From: Molossus alvarezi
Taxonomy: Eukaryota; Chordata; Mammalia; Chiroptera; Molossidae
NCBI GenBank assembly: GCA_037176705.1
Contig: CM073895.1
Location: 6,596,551 to 6,660,550 of the forward strand
Reading direction: 5' to 3'
Length of the DNA: 64,000 nt
Positions 31,615 to 41,144 of this stretch are shown here, piece by piece. The notes under the pieces were generated by a model, which saw nothing but the letters and a program-made list of their open reading frames with translations, was not told the origin of the DNA and made no database searches. The position numbers and the translations under genes are program-made. Positions within the stretch are counted from its first letter, which is position 1; every line of letters starts with the position of its first letter.

Positions 31615-32550
31615 AAGAGCTCAGGTGTCATCGTTTTTAGAACACCTCAGCCGTCTAGCCACCGGGACAACTTCTGGGGCCCCGGGGCCGGGCCACCAGC
31701 TGCTGCTCTCTGCACCCCACAGACATGGAAGCCCAGAGCCATCGAGCTGAGGCACTGCCGGCTTCCTGCCCGTCACAGACACACCCAGACAGTGGCATCG
31801 CAGCCACCGAAAAGCAGACACTCATCCCCAAACTGGGGCAGCTCAGCCCTCCCCTCCTGGGACTCCTGGGGGCCCCCACCCAACACCCTGTCGCTCACGT
31901 TATGACTCCCCTCTGCTCTCCTTGTCTTTGCTCTGCTTACTTAGGTGCTGGTCCTCTCTCCTGCCCTGGGGCACGCGCTTCGCCCTCCCCCTTTCCAGAC
32001 CACTTCTCCCCTCACACCCATCCCCTCCTCTGTCTCCTCTCCCCATCCTGCGGCTCCTCTGTGTGGGTCAGCAAGGGCACCGTGTTCTCTCGTGTTCTTG
32101 GGGGAGCGGGAGGGCGAGTGGGAGCACGCGGTGTGTGTGAGTCAGAGTTCCTCTGACCCCGCCCCCACCTTCCCCTGCCAGTCCACCGGCACCTCCATCC
32201 ACACCACCCAATCAAACCAAGCCAGCTAAAATGCCAGCCCAAGAACGCCCTTGCCTTGGAGCATCTCCACAGACCAGGGCTGCGCAGGGAAGGGGTGATT
32301 CCGACGGGAGCGGACTGCGCACGAGGAGCCACACCTGTGTCTGTCCTGCCAGGAGACCGAGTGGCTGTGCATCTCTGGTTGGCCCTGCCCTCCCTCTGGG
32401 GCCAGGCGGTCATCTGAGGGGTGCGTGGTGGGGCAGACCGGGTCGAGGTCCCCTGCTCGCCCTGGAAGAGCACCCCTGCCACACTTACTACGCAGTTCTC
32501 TCTGCTGCACCTGCTGGACAGATGAAATGTGAGGCCAGGCTTGGGGCCCG
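31615..32550. other. Gene-free sequence holding the right inverted-repeat arm
   Basis: C-rich unique sequence without a recognisable exon. The right arm of the inverted duplication is at 32050-32140. The minus-strand frame 32012-32611 (199 aa) runs through the arm. Confidence 0.4.
32050..32140 (-). repeat. Right arm of inverted duplication
   Basis: Reverse complement of the left arm, with a 28-base perfect core at 32061-32088; the loop between the arms is about 750 bp. Both arms translate to the same short peptide NTVPLLTHTEE in opposite orientations, which reflects the duplication, not conservation of a protein. Confidence 0.85.
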
Positions 32551-32559
32551 AGAGGCCTG

Positions 32560-32735
32560 GGTCTGAGGCCCAGCACTGGCTCTTCTTAGCTGTGTGACCC
32601 AGGCAGGTCACTTACCCTCTCTGAGCGTCAGCTTCCTCCTCTGTACAATAGCGATTATCAGACAACTGATGTCTAGGGTGGTGGAAATTAAATGAGCTCA
32701 TGTTTGCAAAGCCAGACACAGGGTGGTTGCTCAGA
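32560..32735 (+). mobile_element. MIR SINE
   Basis: 'ttagctgtgtgacccaggca', 'ggtcacttaccctctctgag', 'cagcttcctcctctgtacaa', 'aattaaatgagctcatgttt' is a well-preserved forward MIR. Confidence 0.85.
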
Positions 32736-32739
32736 TGGT

Positions 32740-34175
32740 CTCGTAGGAAAGGAGTGCTGTTTGTCAATACAAGTCCTCAACTCCACTTGCGGCCAACTTG
32801 GCAGGGTAGGAGGCCAGGTGCTGTACCAGGTGCTCTCAGCCCCTGGGGGCGGGGCGTAGGCCAGGAGCCTCAGAGCCTTCAGCCAGGGCTGAACGGTGGG
32901 ACTTGAGCACCAGGCCTGACGTAGGCTTTCCCCTTCTTTGCAACCTAGAGCCACCCACCCCACACCCCAAAAACAGAAAGGGAGAACGAGTTCAGCTCCT
33001 TCTCCAAGGAGCACCTGGCAGAGCGCTGCTGGGCTGTCCGTTCGTTTGTGAGCATCACTGCCGTGCAGGGCAGGTTCACGGGACGCAGGGTGTCAATACG
33101 CCACCTGGTCCCAGGGCACAGGGGGGATGAGGCCAGCTTCAGCTTGGGGGGATTCTGTTCCACTTCCATGATTGTTTTCTTTCCTCTGCTTCTTTTCCAA
33201 GAAGTCCCCGGTGGTCAATGACTGGGTAGGTCAAAGTCAGGGGACAGGTCGAAGCGGGAACCAATGAAACAGGTTCTCCTGGGGAAAGAGTCATTCTGTG
33301 ACCAAGAGGGGAAGTCGGGGCTGGTCAGACAGAAATAACACAGGAACTCCACTCTGCTGAATGCAAAGCTGGGATCTAGATTAGATCTCAGAAAGGGATC
33401 TTCCTGGGTTTCCTCCCGCCCTGAGCTCCCAAGGGGACACTGACCAGACCAAGGCCAAACCCTTCGCCAGCCCATATGCAGTCTTTGGGGAGAAGGGCAC
33501 AGCCTTGGCTCCTCCCACAACCCCCCACCCCCACTGGAAAATGAAGGCGCTTCCTGCAAAACCATTCCAGCAACCTAGACCCATAGTTTTCAGCTGGTTC
33601 AGCTATTTTCAAACAACCCTTTCAAAGCAGCTCAGAAATGGGGGCTGTGGCTTGATTTGAGGTTAAACAAATAAGTGCCATTTATCCACCAACACTCTAG
33701 GAATGAAAGATTTCTTCAGGCAAATTCCCAAGCTGCGTGCTGCAGAAATACTGCTGCCCCAAATTGCTGGGTTCCAGGCCAGTGTTCTCCCTTCCGAAGG
33801 TATCTGGGCTGCTTTCGGCTCGGCTCTGCACAGAACGCTGGGGCTACGGTGGCGACGGCGGCCGGGCACACCGCCTCCTGGCCGCCCGCCTCCCGCCGGT
33901 GCCCGCAGGAGCCTGGGAGCTCGTGGGACAGTGGTGGCCTGCTGGAAAACGACTCCTCTCCATCCTCGGGGGCCTGGGCCAGACTGCTGGCTGCTTGCGG
34001 CTGACTGCTTTTCTTCCCGTGTTTTGAGGGTAGGCAAGAATGAGAAAAAGGAGGGAAAAACCCACATTCTCAAATAAAACTCCGCTCCACCAGATGAGAA
34101 AGCTGAGCGCCTCAGATTGTGGGGTGCAAGTACCCTTCCACAGAGACGCGTTCCTTCCTTTTCTCTGAGACATCG
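32740..34175. other. Gene-free sequence with a CpG-rich patch
   Basis: No exon recognised. A patch at about 33810-33915 is CpG-rich (GGCGACGGCGGCCGGGC). It lacks CCAAT or clear initiator context and has only a weak donor-like site near 34029. It could be a minor alternative promoter or a chance GC cluster. Confidence 0.4.
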
Positions 34176-34284
34176 GTCTTGGGGCCCAAGCTGGAAATCT
34201 AGATCTCCCAACTCTTGGAAATACGCTGGGACAGAAACAATAAGCTCACCAAATACGCCATTTGCTCCCCTACCCGTCCCAGCT

Positions 34285-34640
34285 GTGCCACGTGGCCTGT
34301 TTTGGCCACTGAAACTGAGCAGAAGCAATGCCCATCATTGCCAGGTGGAGGCGGTAAAAAGCCCGTTCTCGAGTCTCTCTGGGGCCGCTGGGACTAGGGA
34401 GGGTTCCAGATGGTGCGGCCACAAGGTGGAGCTTCTGTCACCTGGGTCCCTGAGTAAGTCTGTGGAGCAGAACCGCCTGCTGACTAGCTGGGTCATACAA
34501 TGCAAGCGAGAAATAAACTTGGGTTGTGTTCAGCCAGTGAGACCCAGGGGTGATAGTGACTGCAGCATTACCTGGCTGGCCTTGACCGATTCCAGCTCCT
34601 GGGACACTCTGGTATACTTGACCATGTTGTTTGTGGGGAG
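34285..34640 (+). mobile_element. Old LTR-type repeat, subfamily not assigned
   Basis: 'tttggccactgaaactgagc', 'gttccagatggtgcggccac', 'cgagaaataaacttgggttg' and 'actgcagcattacctggctg' follow the order of a dispersed mammalian element whose 3' part carries AATAAA (34512-34517). I am sure of its repeat nature, less of its family name. Confidence 0.6.
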
Positions 34641-34879
34641 ATTAGTGTGCAGGAGATGGCAAACAACATCCCTTCCCCCGCCCTGGCCACCAGCTTTCAC
34701 TCAAAGGAATGCTTAGGAGCTAATGCTCTGGGGGCCCTAGTTCCTCAGCTCACCAAAGATTTAAGGAACTTCTCTGAAGCTTGGGCCTGGGTCTATGCCT
34801 TCCTTTGAATTTCTAGGGCACTTGGTTGAACATCACCATAAAGATGGTCCTCTGTCACATTCCAGGCATGGAACGGGCA

Positions 34880-35010
34880 CGAGGCAGGTGAAATGGGCAT
34901 TTTTCCTATTTTAGAGGGGAGAGCACTGAAGCTCAGACAGGCCGAACGTCCTGCCAAGGCCACACAGCCAACCACAGAACTTGAACCTCGGTCTTGTGTC
35001 TCTTGGCACA
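34880..35010 (-). mobile_element. MIR SINE
   Basis: Reversed MIR core: 'cctattttagaggggagagc', 'actgaagctcagacaggccg', 'caaggccacacagccaacca', 'gaacttgaacctcggtcttg'. Confidence 0.8.
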
Positions 35011-35024
35011 CCAGTATTTCTCAT

Positions 35025-35118
35025 AGTGTAGCTCACAGATTCTGAGACGGGCCTGGAATCTGCATTTCCGAAACTCCTCGGGCACCAGCTACGCTCACTG
35101 CGTTTGAGAACCCTTGTA
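35025..35118 (+). mobile_element. MER5A-like fragment
   Basis: 'ggcctggaatctgcatttcc', 'gggcaccagctacgctcact' and 'gcgtttgagaacccttg' match the 3' half of MER5A including its terminal repeat. Confidence 0.55.
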
Positions 35119-35119
35119 C

Positions 35120-35600
35120 CACACCGTGATGCCTCTTCCTCAACAGAGCCACCACCAGAGCAGTGGACTGGGGGGGTGCAGCCAAGGACCACTCCCCCAA
35201 TCCAGACGACAACAACATGGTCTCCCCGGCCACACTGCTCTTGGTCAAACTCTCCCCCAAAAGCCATTTCTTTGGGTTAAAATACAATAGTCCCAGAAAC
35301 ACCTGAAATCTTCTCGTGAAGTAACTCAGGTGATTCCCAGCTAAAAACAATTGCTTGTAAGAAGCCACGCTGCAAAGTAAGTTTCTGCAAGGAAACTGTG
35401 AGTCAAGACCTTGATCTGAAAGTGCAAATCCAGCTGTAGCTGCAGGGGGTGAGGTCCTGGACAGCAGGAAGAGGCTGAGCATCCTGGGGTAGGGGTAGGG
35501 GTGCGGTGGGGTGGGGTGGGGGTGGACTCTGAGAAGAAGAAAAACATGCAGCTGGGAGAGGTGGTTCAAACCTCACCCGAGCAGGAGTGAGAAAGAACTG
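35120..35600. other. Gene-free sequence with a G-rich tract
   Basis: No exon recognised. 35485-35524 has repeated GGGGTGGGG units with four or more G4 runs on the plus strand. The 178-aa minus frame 35033-35569 crosses this tract and the MER5A fragment. Confidence 0.45.
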
Positions 35601-35604
35601 GAGA

Positions 35605-35745
35605 AAAGTCTCACCCTTACTACTTACTACCTGTGTGAACTTGCAAGCGTTACCTCATCTCTCTGAACTTGAGTTTTCTCACCTGTGAAATGAAACTAAT
35701 AACAGAGCCTACCTGTACTTAGGTTGTTGTAAAAAGCAAACGCAT
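35605..35745 (+). mobile_element. MIR SINE (forward member of an opposed pair)
   Basis: 'ttactacctgtgtgaacttg', 'gcaagcgttacctcatctct', 'gagttttctcacctgtgaaa', 'cttaggttgttgtaaaaagc' follow MIR in forward order. Confidence 0.8.
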
Positions 35746-35761
35746 TTGTGCCTATAACGGT

Positions 35762-35985
35762 TAACATTTATCCATCCCCTGCCACATGCCAACAGCTGTT
35801 CTAAGCGCTATATATATCTTACTCATTCAATCATTGCAACTGCCCTATGATGTGGTTATCGTTACCCATTGCATACATGAGACAGAGGCACCGAGAGGTA
35901 AAATAGCTGACCCAAGGCTGCAGAGCTCCTTAGTGACACAGCCCACATTTGAACCTGGTCGGCCAGACTTCAGGGGCAATGACCC
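35762..35985 (-). mobile_element. MIR SINE (reverse member of an opposed pair)
   Basis: 'tctaagcgctatatatatct', 'ctgccctatgatgtggttat', 'agacagaggcaccgagaggt', 'gacccaaggctgcagagctc', 'catttgaacctggtcggcca' is a reversed MIR. Confidence 0.85.
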
Positions 35986-36424
35986 CGGTGGCTACACTGG
36001 GTTGGATGCCTCATCTCATAGGGAGAGATGCAGCTGGAGAAGGGCTACGATGCAGCCTGCTCAGGGCTGGGGCTCAGAGCAGGGGTCCCTGTTGCCCAGG
36101 TCCAAATGCAGACTGAACAGCAGCCATAGTTAACAGTACTACTGAGATGAGGGGTGAAGGAGCACTCTGCCTGTTCTCCCCTGCAACCCCGAGAAGCTAG
36201 CCCTACTCCACACCCAAAGACACAGGGTGCTGCCTCCCAGAGACCCTGGGACGGCCCCAGCATCCCCCACAATGGGCACCGACACAAATGCCAGCTCTCT
36301 TGCCCACTGCCCCACCAGACAATTGTCCTGGGATCAAGGCTTTGGTAGGTTTATCTCCTCTTTTGTAGTCCATCTCCTTAAATAAACAGCAGTGTTGCAA
36401 GAAAAAAAGGAAACCAGCATTCAC

Positions 36425-36610
36425 TGACAGCGACTATGGGCAAGACTCCATCCATATCAAGCCAACCCATGTGTGTCACTGGGCCCTGACAACTGTGTAA
36501 ATAGATATTATTGTCTCCGTTTTGCAGATGAGGAAACCAAGCCCGAGAGGCTAAATTATTCACAGTAAATCAGTAGCACGGTGCCACTTCAAACCCTTGT
36601 CTGTTTGAAT
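36425..36610 (-). mobile_element. MIR SINE
   Basis: 'atattattgtctccgttttg', 'cagatgaggaaaccaagccc', 'gagaggctaaattattcaca' is a reversed MIR core. The following 36660-36735 ('ttcattccttcatgtgttga') looks like an L2 or MIR end. Confidence 0.8.
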
Positions 36611-36739
36611 CCCCAGGCACTTATGAGAAGGGATGACCAGCCAGGCATTTAGATCTAACCCCCAAAGCTGAAGGTCCCTGTTTCTCATTCATTCCTTCAT
36701 GTGTTGAGTGCTTCTGAGATCTGCCCTGTGCCCGACACT

Positions 36740-37660
36740 GAGTGAGTGACTGTAGCAACCTGACCTCAGCCTCGTTCTATTCAGCAGGGATGCAGGTCTA
36801 TATTAATAGTGTATTTGGAGAGATTGCTATCGTCCCAGGTTCTTTGAGAGCTGACCATCAGCCCAGGGGCTGCCTCTTGGGGGTGAGGGGGAACAGCCTC
36901 CTCCTGGGAGAATCCAAGCTCTGGGTGTTTCAGGAAATGTCTGATCTGCCAGGCTTCCATGTGGCTGATCAGTTAGAGCTGAGGAAGGGGGGCCGGGAGG
37001 GGAGGTTTCCCGTCAGCCCAGCTTTTGTCTCTCACATGAGCCCGAGACAGACAAACCACAACCACAGACTCGACCAGCTGTGGAAGCACCGAACAGGAAA
37101 CCCAGAACATCTGGTGCTCCACTTCCTCTGAAGGCTGTGCAAGTCTGGGTGTGTGTGTCCGCCGGTGTGCACGTCTGTTTTCTCTCCCGCTGCTGTTTAG
37201 TGGGACGCGGATGCAGACAGGGTTGGAAACCACAGGCCTTGTGGTGACAAGGCAGCCAGACACCCGCTCCCTAACCCTTACGGTTCTTTGTCCTTTTCAG
37301 GCCACCCTCCAACACCTGGCACATGTTTAGGTTCAAGTTACCGCGCACTTGAAGAAAGGGAATTTTTTTTCTCCTTTCGGATCTGGGTGGTTTTAGAGGA
37401 GCTTGTTTGGGGAGGTGAGAGGGCTCTGCTTAAATATAACTTGGCCTCAGCATACAGACCTACAAAAAGCAGCATCTGGATGAAAGCTGTCTTTAAAGCA
37501 ATTTGAGGAGAATCTGCAGATGACCTCTGAGGCTGTGTGCTGGTCAGGGGGCTGCTTTCCCACTAGTGGTTTTGTCCTCTGTGTAAGGCCTGAGACAGAC
37601 AGGGACTGAGAAGGGAAGAAATGTAAGGAAGTAGAAAGAAAGGTTCCTCAAACCGTGGCA
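36740..37660. other. Gene-free sequence with one exon-like interval
   Basis: No recognised gene. 37301-37414 has a good acceptor before it, a good donor after it and an open frame (see findings). Confidence 0.35.
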
Positions 37661-37664
37661 TGCG

Positions 37665-37840
37665 GTTTAAGTCTCTTATTAATCACCTTTAGGAGGCAGG
37701 CATTATTACGTCCATTTTTATGAATCATGAAATTGAGGTGCAAAGAGGGTTTATCATTCAACGACCACTTGGCAAGTAAGGAGAGCCAAGGCTCAAAATC
37801 AGATCTGACTCCTAGACCAATGCTAGATCCTAGATCACAC
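37665..37840 (-). mobile_element. MIR SINE
   Basis: 'caggcattattacgtccatt', 'tatgaatcatgaaattgagg', 'tgcaaagagggtttatcatt' and 'gctcaaaatcagatctgact' is a reversed, diverged MIR. 37840-37925 continues with an L2/MIR-like tail ending 'cttgaattactcaataaa'. Confidence 0.7.
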
Positions 37841-37937
37841 TTCATTCTTCAATGAACAGTAGTGACCTAAACCGTGCTTAACACACCGTTGCTCCATAAC
37901 TGTTTCTTGAATTACTCAATAAAATGAGCTATCATCA

Positions 37938-38123
37938 CCCAGCTGGAATGGCTCAGTGGTTGAGCATTGACCCATGCACCAAGAGGTCACTGGTTTGATT
38001 CCTGGTCAGGGCACATGCCCAGGTCGTGGGCCCAATCCCCAGTGAGGGGCAGGCAGCAGGTGGCCATCGATGTTTCTATCTCTCTTCCTCTCTCCAAAAT
38101 CAATAAAGAAAAACAATTTTTTT
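37938..38123 (+). mobile_element. VES SINE (group C)
   Basis: Head 'ggctcagtggttgagcattg', body with 'gggcacatgcccaggtcgtg', short CT stretch and A-rich tail. Target duplication AATGAGCTATCATCA (37923-37937) and AATGAGCCATCATCA (38124-38138), one mismatch. Confidence 0.95.
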
Positions 38124-38139
38124 AATGAGCCATCATCAA

Positions 38140-38734
38140 TGGCGGAACTGTCACCATCACTGTATCCCCAGGGATCAGCATACTGCCAGCCCGACTTCAT
38201 ACATTTCAGAACAGTGACAATTTATTTACCTGGAGGTCTTTTACCTCCAGGTGGACTGTTTGGATCCTGGCTAAACACCTGAAAGCTGGTAGAAAGAACC
38301 ACAGCAGTCAACCTAAGTCCACAAGTCCTTAAAAGTTCAAGTACTTGGCCTAGAGAACTCAGGCCCTCAGTGGGAACCTGGTTTCCTTTGCTTTACAACT
38401 AATGCAAAAAAGTTTGCTTGCTGATCTTACAAGAATCGGTTTAGACAGGAGATAGTCCGATAGAGGAAGCTTGCTGGCAACAGCCGTCTGGGAATTCAGT
38501 CGCATTTTCAGACTGGCAGGTGGTATCACGGATGCAACGAGGTATGCCCCAGAAGAGGTAAGAGACCAACGAGACAAAGTGAATGAATCGTCTGATTCTC
38601 GGACATCTGCCCTCAAGATAGCACCCCGAAAGCCAGATGGAATTGTAGCATCTCCGAGTTCTCTGGCTAAAATTAAAGGCGCCACTGCGAGGGCTGGCGG
38701 ACAATCGTGCAGGCTCACGCCTTGCTGTCTAAAA
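38140..38734. other. Unique sequence upstream of the CpG promoter
   Basis: 38,460-38,700 is neither repetitive nor especially GC-rich. The plus frame 38471-38758 has a charged, protein-like composition, and a splice-donor match GAAGAG|GTAAGA lies at 38557/38558. Frames on the other strand are also open. I do not recognise a protein; it may be upstream conserved promoter sequence or an alternative first exon. Confidence 0.35.
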
Positions 38735-38861
38735 GCAACGTGCGCCAATCGGAGGTGACACATGCGCAGTGTCCGAGAACGGTCTCGCTTTCATACCTGC
38801 CCGTCTGCGGAGCCCTCTATTCGAAGCCAAAGCTGACGCCACTCAAGAGCCACTGGGTGCG

Positions 38862-38869
38862 TGACGTCA
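38862..38869. promoter_or_regulatory. Perfect CRE palindrome
   Basis: TGACGTCA, the full consensus binding site for CREB/ATF proteins, inside the CpG island. Full CREs in CpG islands are common near transcription starts. Confidence 0.85.
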
Positions 38870-39042
38870 TCCTCGCGCGCCTCCGCGGTGCGGAAGCCCT
38901 GAGCTGGGACGGGCAAAGGCGTTGTTGTGGAGACGGTGCGTCGATCCCCGCCCCCGAGACGGGATTGGAGGAGAACTGGTCAGCTGACGTTGTTGAGGTT
39001 CCGGAAGCGCGCGAAAGGCCCTGGGGAAAGTTTTTTGCGTGG

Positions 39043-39056
39043 GTTCCCCTGGCAAC
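39043..39056. promoter_or_regulatory. RFX X-box motif
   Basis: GTTCCCCTGGCAAC differs at two positions from the symmetrical X-box GTTGCCATGGCAAC and keeps the GTT...GGCAAC half-sites. RFX proteins bind such sites in promoters of many cilium genes. Confidence 0.65.
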
Positions 39057-39107
39057 CCGAACGCCCGAATCGCTGTCTGGACTAGCGATTCCCAGGAACC
39101 CCCAAAG

Positions 39108-39345
39108 GTAGAGTCAGAACCTAAAATTCAATTTGAAGGGTTTCTTGAACTGAGATAGTAAATATCGGCAGTGCCACTGGTCCAAAGAAATGAAAAATTC
39201 AAGCTGCTCTAGATCGGATTCTGCGTAGGGCAGGACCCAGAAAGGCTTAAATGTATCGCCCCTCTGTGCAAAGAGTAAAAGCCAACGTTTTTTCCTGGCC
39301 AGAAATGCGCGGCAACCCCAGGCTCCTGACACTTACCTTTACACC
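39108..39345. other. Presumed start of first intron
   Basis: Repeat-poor sequence after the donor-like site. Nothing coding recognised. Confidence 0.4.
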
Positions 39346-39349
39346 TGCA

Positions 39350-39608
39350 AGGAACTTGCCCCCAAATATCCCCAGGGCTCCCTCCCTCACCTCCTTTGAG
39401 GCTTGGCTCAAACATTCCTTAGTCAAAAAGGCCTTCTCTAACCTCTTGACTTTAAACTACAAATCTGACTCCCTGATCTTTATCTTATTTGACCTTCTCT
39501 CCATAGGAAGGCAGCAATTTTGTCTCTTGTCATTTCTACATCCCCAATTCCCAGATAGAAACTGGCCCCGGATAGGTGCTCAGTGTTTGTTGAGTGAATG
39601 GATGTATT
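39350..39608 (+). mobile_element. L2 LINE 3' end
   Basis: 'ccccaaatatccccagggct', 'ccctcacctcctttgaggct', 'ccttctctaacctcttgact', 'ccggataggtgctcagtgtt' and 'tgttgagtgaatggatg' follow L2 through its 3' terminus. Confidence 0.85.
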
Positions 39609-39836
39609 TTAGAAAAAAAAATGTTATTGCATGTTTTTATTGATTTTTTTAGGGAAAGAGGAAAGGAGAGAGAGAGAAGCATCAATGTAAGAGAGAAACA
39701 TCTGTTGGCTGCCTCCTGCATGCCCTCTACTGGGGATGCAGCCCACAACCCTGAACGGGTGCCCTGACCGGAATCGAACCAGGACCTTTCAGTCCATGGG
39801 ATGGCCTTCCATCCACCGAGCCACACCAGCCGGGCT
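39609..39836 (-). mobile_element. VES SINE (group C)
   Basis: Reversed VES copy inserted at the L2 end. Perfect 14-base target duplication TGAATGGATGTATT at 39595-39608 and 39837-39850. Confidence 0.96.
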
Positions 39837-39864
39837 TGAATGGATGTATTGCAGAACTGGAGGG

Positions 39865-40010
39865 TTAAGGCGTAGTTGAGTGCCAGAGCTTTAGGGGTTT
39901 GGGTTCCAGTCCTCCTTTGTCACTTAGCTGCTTTGTGACCTTTACGAAGTTCAGCCTTTCTGAGCTTCGGTTTCCTCAATTTTAATATCAGTAAAATAAT
40001 ACCTCTGCCT
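39865..40010 (+). mobile_element. MIR SINE
   Basis: 'ggtttgggttccagtcctcc', 'cacttagctgctttgtgacc', 'gcttcggtttcctcaatttt', 'aaaataatacctctgcc' follow MIR. Confidence 0.8.
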
Positions 40011-40011
40011 T

Positions 40012-40925
40012 TCATTCAACACTATGAAACACCTCCCTGTGTGACCAGCAGACACTGCTGTTTGCCGGAGACGTAATGGAGAACCTAAATGCATGTGTGC
40101 TCACTCCCCTGGAGTCTAGATCCTGAGGACATATTGCAGACGATGGCCAAATAGTCATCCAAAGAAACGATTATTCACAGTGATAAGTGTGATGGAGGAC
40201 AAGCAATTAGTGCTGAAGGGGTTCGGGTGGAAAAGAGCTCTTCTGAGGCAATGACTTCTTCATTGCATTAGTCAGTTTGGGCTACCATACAAAGTACCAG
40301 AGGCCGGGTGGCTTAAACAACACAAATTTCCTCCCAGTCTTGGAGGAAAGCAGTCTAAGATCAAGGTGTGGGCAAGTTTGGTTTCTCCTGAGGCCTCTCT
40401 CCTTGGTTTGCAGAAGGCCACCTTCTCTCCATGTCCTCACGTGGTCTTTCCTCTGTGTACTTGAACCCTGATGTCTCTCCAGGTGTCCTAATCTCTTCTT
40501 GTAAGGATACCGGCCATATTGATTGGATTAGAGCCCACCCTAATGGCCCTCGTTTTAACATAATTACCTGCTTAAAAGCACTATCTTTAAACAGTCACAT
40601 CCTGAGGTGCTGGAGTGTAGGACTTCGACATGTGAATCAGGGAGAGGAAAGAAACACAGCTCAGCTCATAGCATCAATTAAGGTCCAAAGGATGCATAAG
40701 ACGGAGAGATGGGGCAAGAAGAACCTTCCAGGCAAAGGGAAGAATATGTGTAGAAATCCTAGAAGGACTGTGACAAGTCAGAAGAAATGACAGGCCCATG
40801 TGGCCTGAGCTCAGAATGAGGGATCTTTATAGGAGGGACCTTGGGCCTTGGGAGAACAGCCTGTGCAGGGTCTTGGAGGCCACTTAGGTCTGTTGGTGAT
40901 GTGACGAATTGTCCCATGAAAAGAT
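40012..40925 (-). mobile_element. L2 LINE, interrupted by an MLT1 LTR
   Basis: 40012-40263 ('cattcaacactatgaaacac', 'gtgataagtgtgatggagga') and 40645-40925 ('accttccaggcaaagggaag', 'gcctgtgcagggtcttggag', 'gccacttaggtctgttggtg') are consecutive parts of a reversed L2, separated by the LTR at 40264-40640. Confidence 0.65.
40264..40640 (-). mobile_element. MaLR LTR (MLT1-like), complete
   Basis: Reversed MLT1: 'tgcattagtcagtttgggct', 'gtggcttaaacaacacaaat', 'ccatgtcctcacgtggtctt', 'attgattggattagagccca', 'cctgaggtgctggagtgtag'. It lies inside an L2. Confidence 0.88.
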
Positions 40926-40931
40926 GACCCT

Positions 40932-41033
40932 GCCCTGGCCGATTTGGCTCAGCGGTTGGAGCATCGGCCTGCGGACCAGAGAGTACCGGGTTCGATTCCC
41001 GCTGGGGGCACATACCAGAAAAAAAAAGAAAAA
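40932..41033 (+). mobile_element. VES SINE reduced to its tRNA-like head plus A-tail
   Basis: GCCCTGGCCGATTTGGCTC through an intact B box GGTTCGATTCC, then 'gctgggggcacatacc' and immediately an A-rich tail. The body and CT stretch are missing. Near-matching flanks AAAAGATGACCCT and AAAAAATGACCCT indicate a separate insertion in this short form. Confidence 0.88.
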
Positions 41034-41144
41034 ATGACCCTAACTACAAATGGGTTGGAAGGAGGCTACTCTTTGCTCCAGAGTGGTGTGACAGTGAGGT
41101 CTCCCTGCATGTGAGTATCTCACATTTAGGGTTCAGGAAGCGGT

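Larger units (their letters stand above)
38735..39107 (+). promoter_or_regulatory. CpG-island promoter with CRE, CCAAT, NRF1-, ETS- and RFX-type sites
   Basis: CpG density here is the highest in the window. Motifs in order: CCAAT 38745-38749, NRF1-like ATGCGCA around 38762-38768, a perfect CRE TGACGTCA 38862-38869, an ETS core CGGAAG near 38891, GC box CCCCGCCCCC 38946-38955, reverse CCAAT 38964-38968, ETS core CCGGAAG 39001-39007 and an RFX X-box 39043-39056. A donor-like AAAG|GTAGAG follows at 39107/39108. The arrangement is typical of a TATA-less housekeeping or ciliary gene promoter. Direction is inferred as plus from the donor; paired CCAAT motifs also allow a divergent transcript. Confidence 0.75.

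Noticed and set aside
33663..34328. 221-aa minus frame over a CpG-rich patch
   Set aside because: Low-complexity Arg/Gly/Pro composition, overlapping frames on the other strand, and part of it lies in an old LTR-type repeat.
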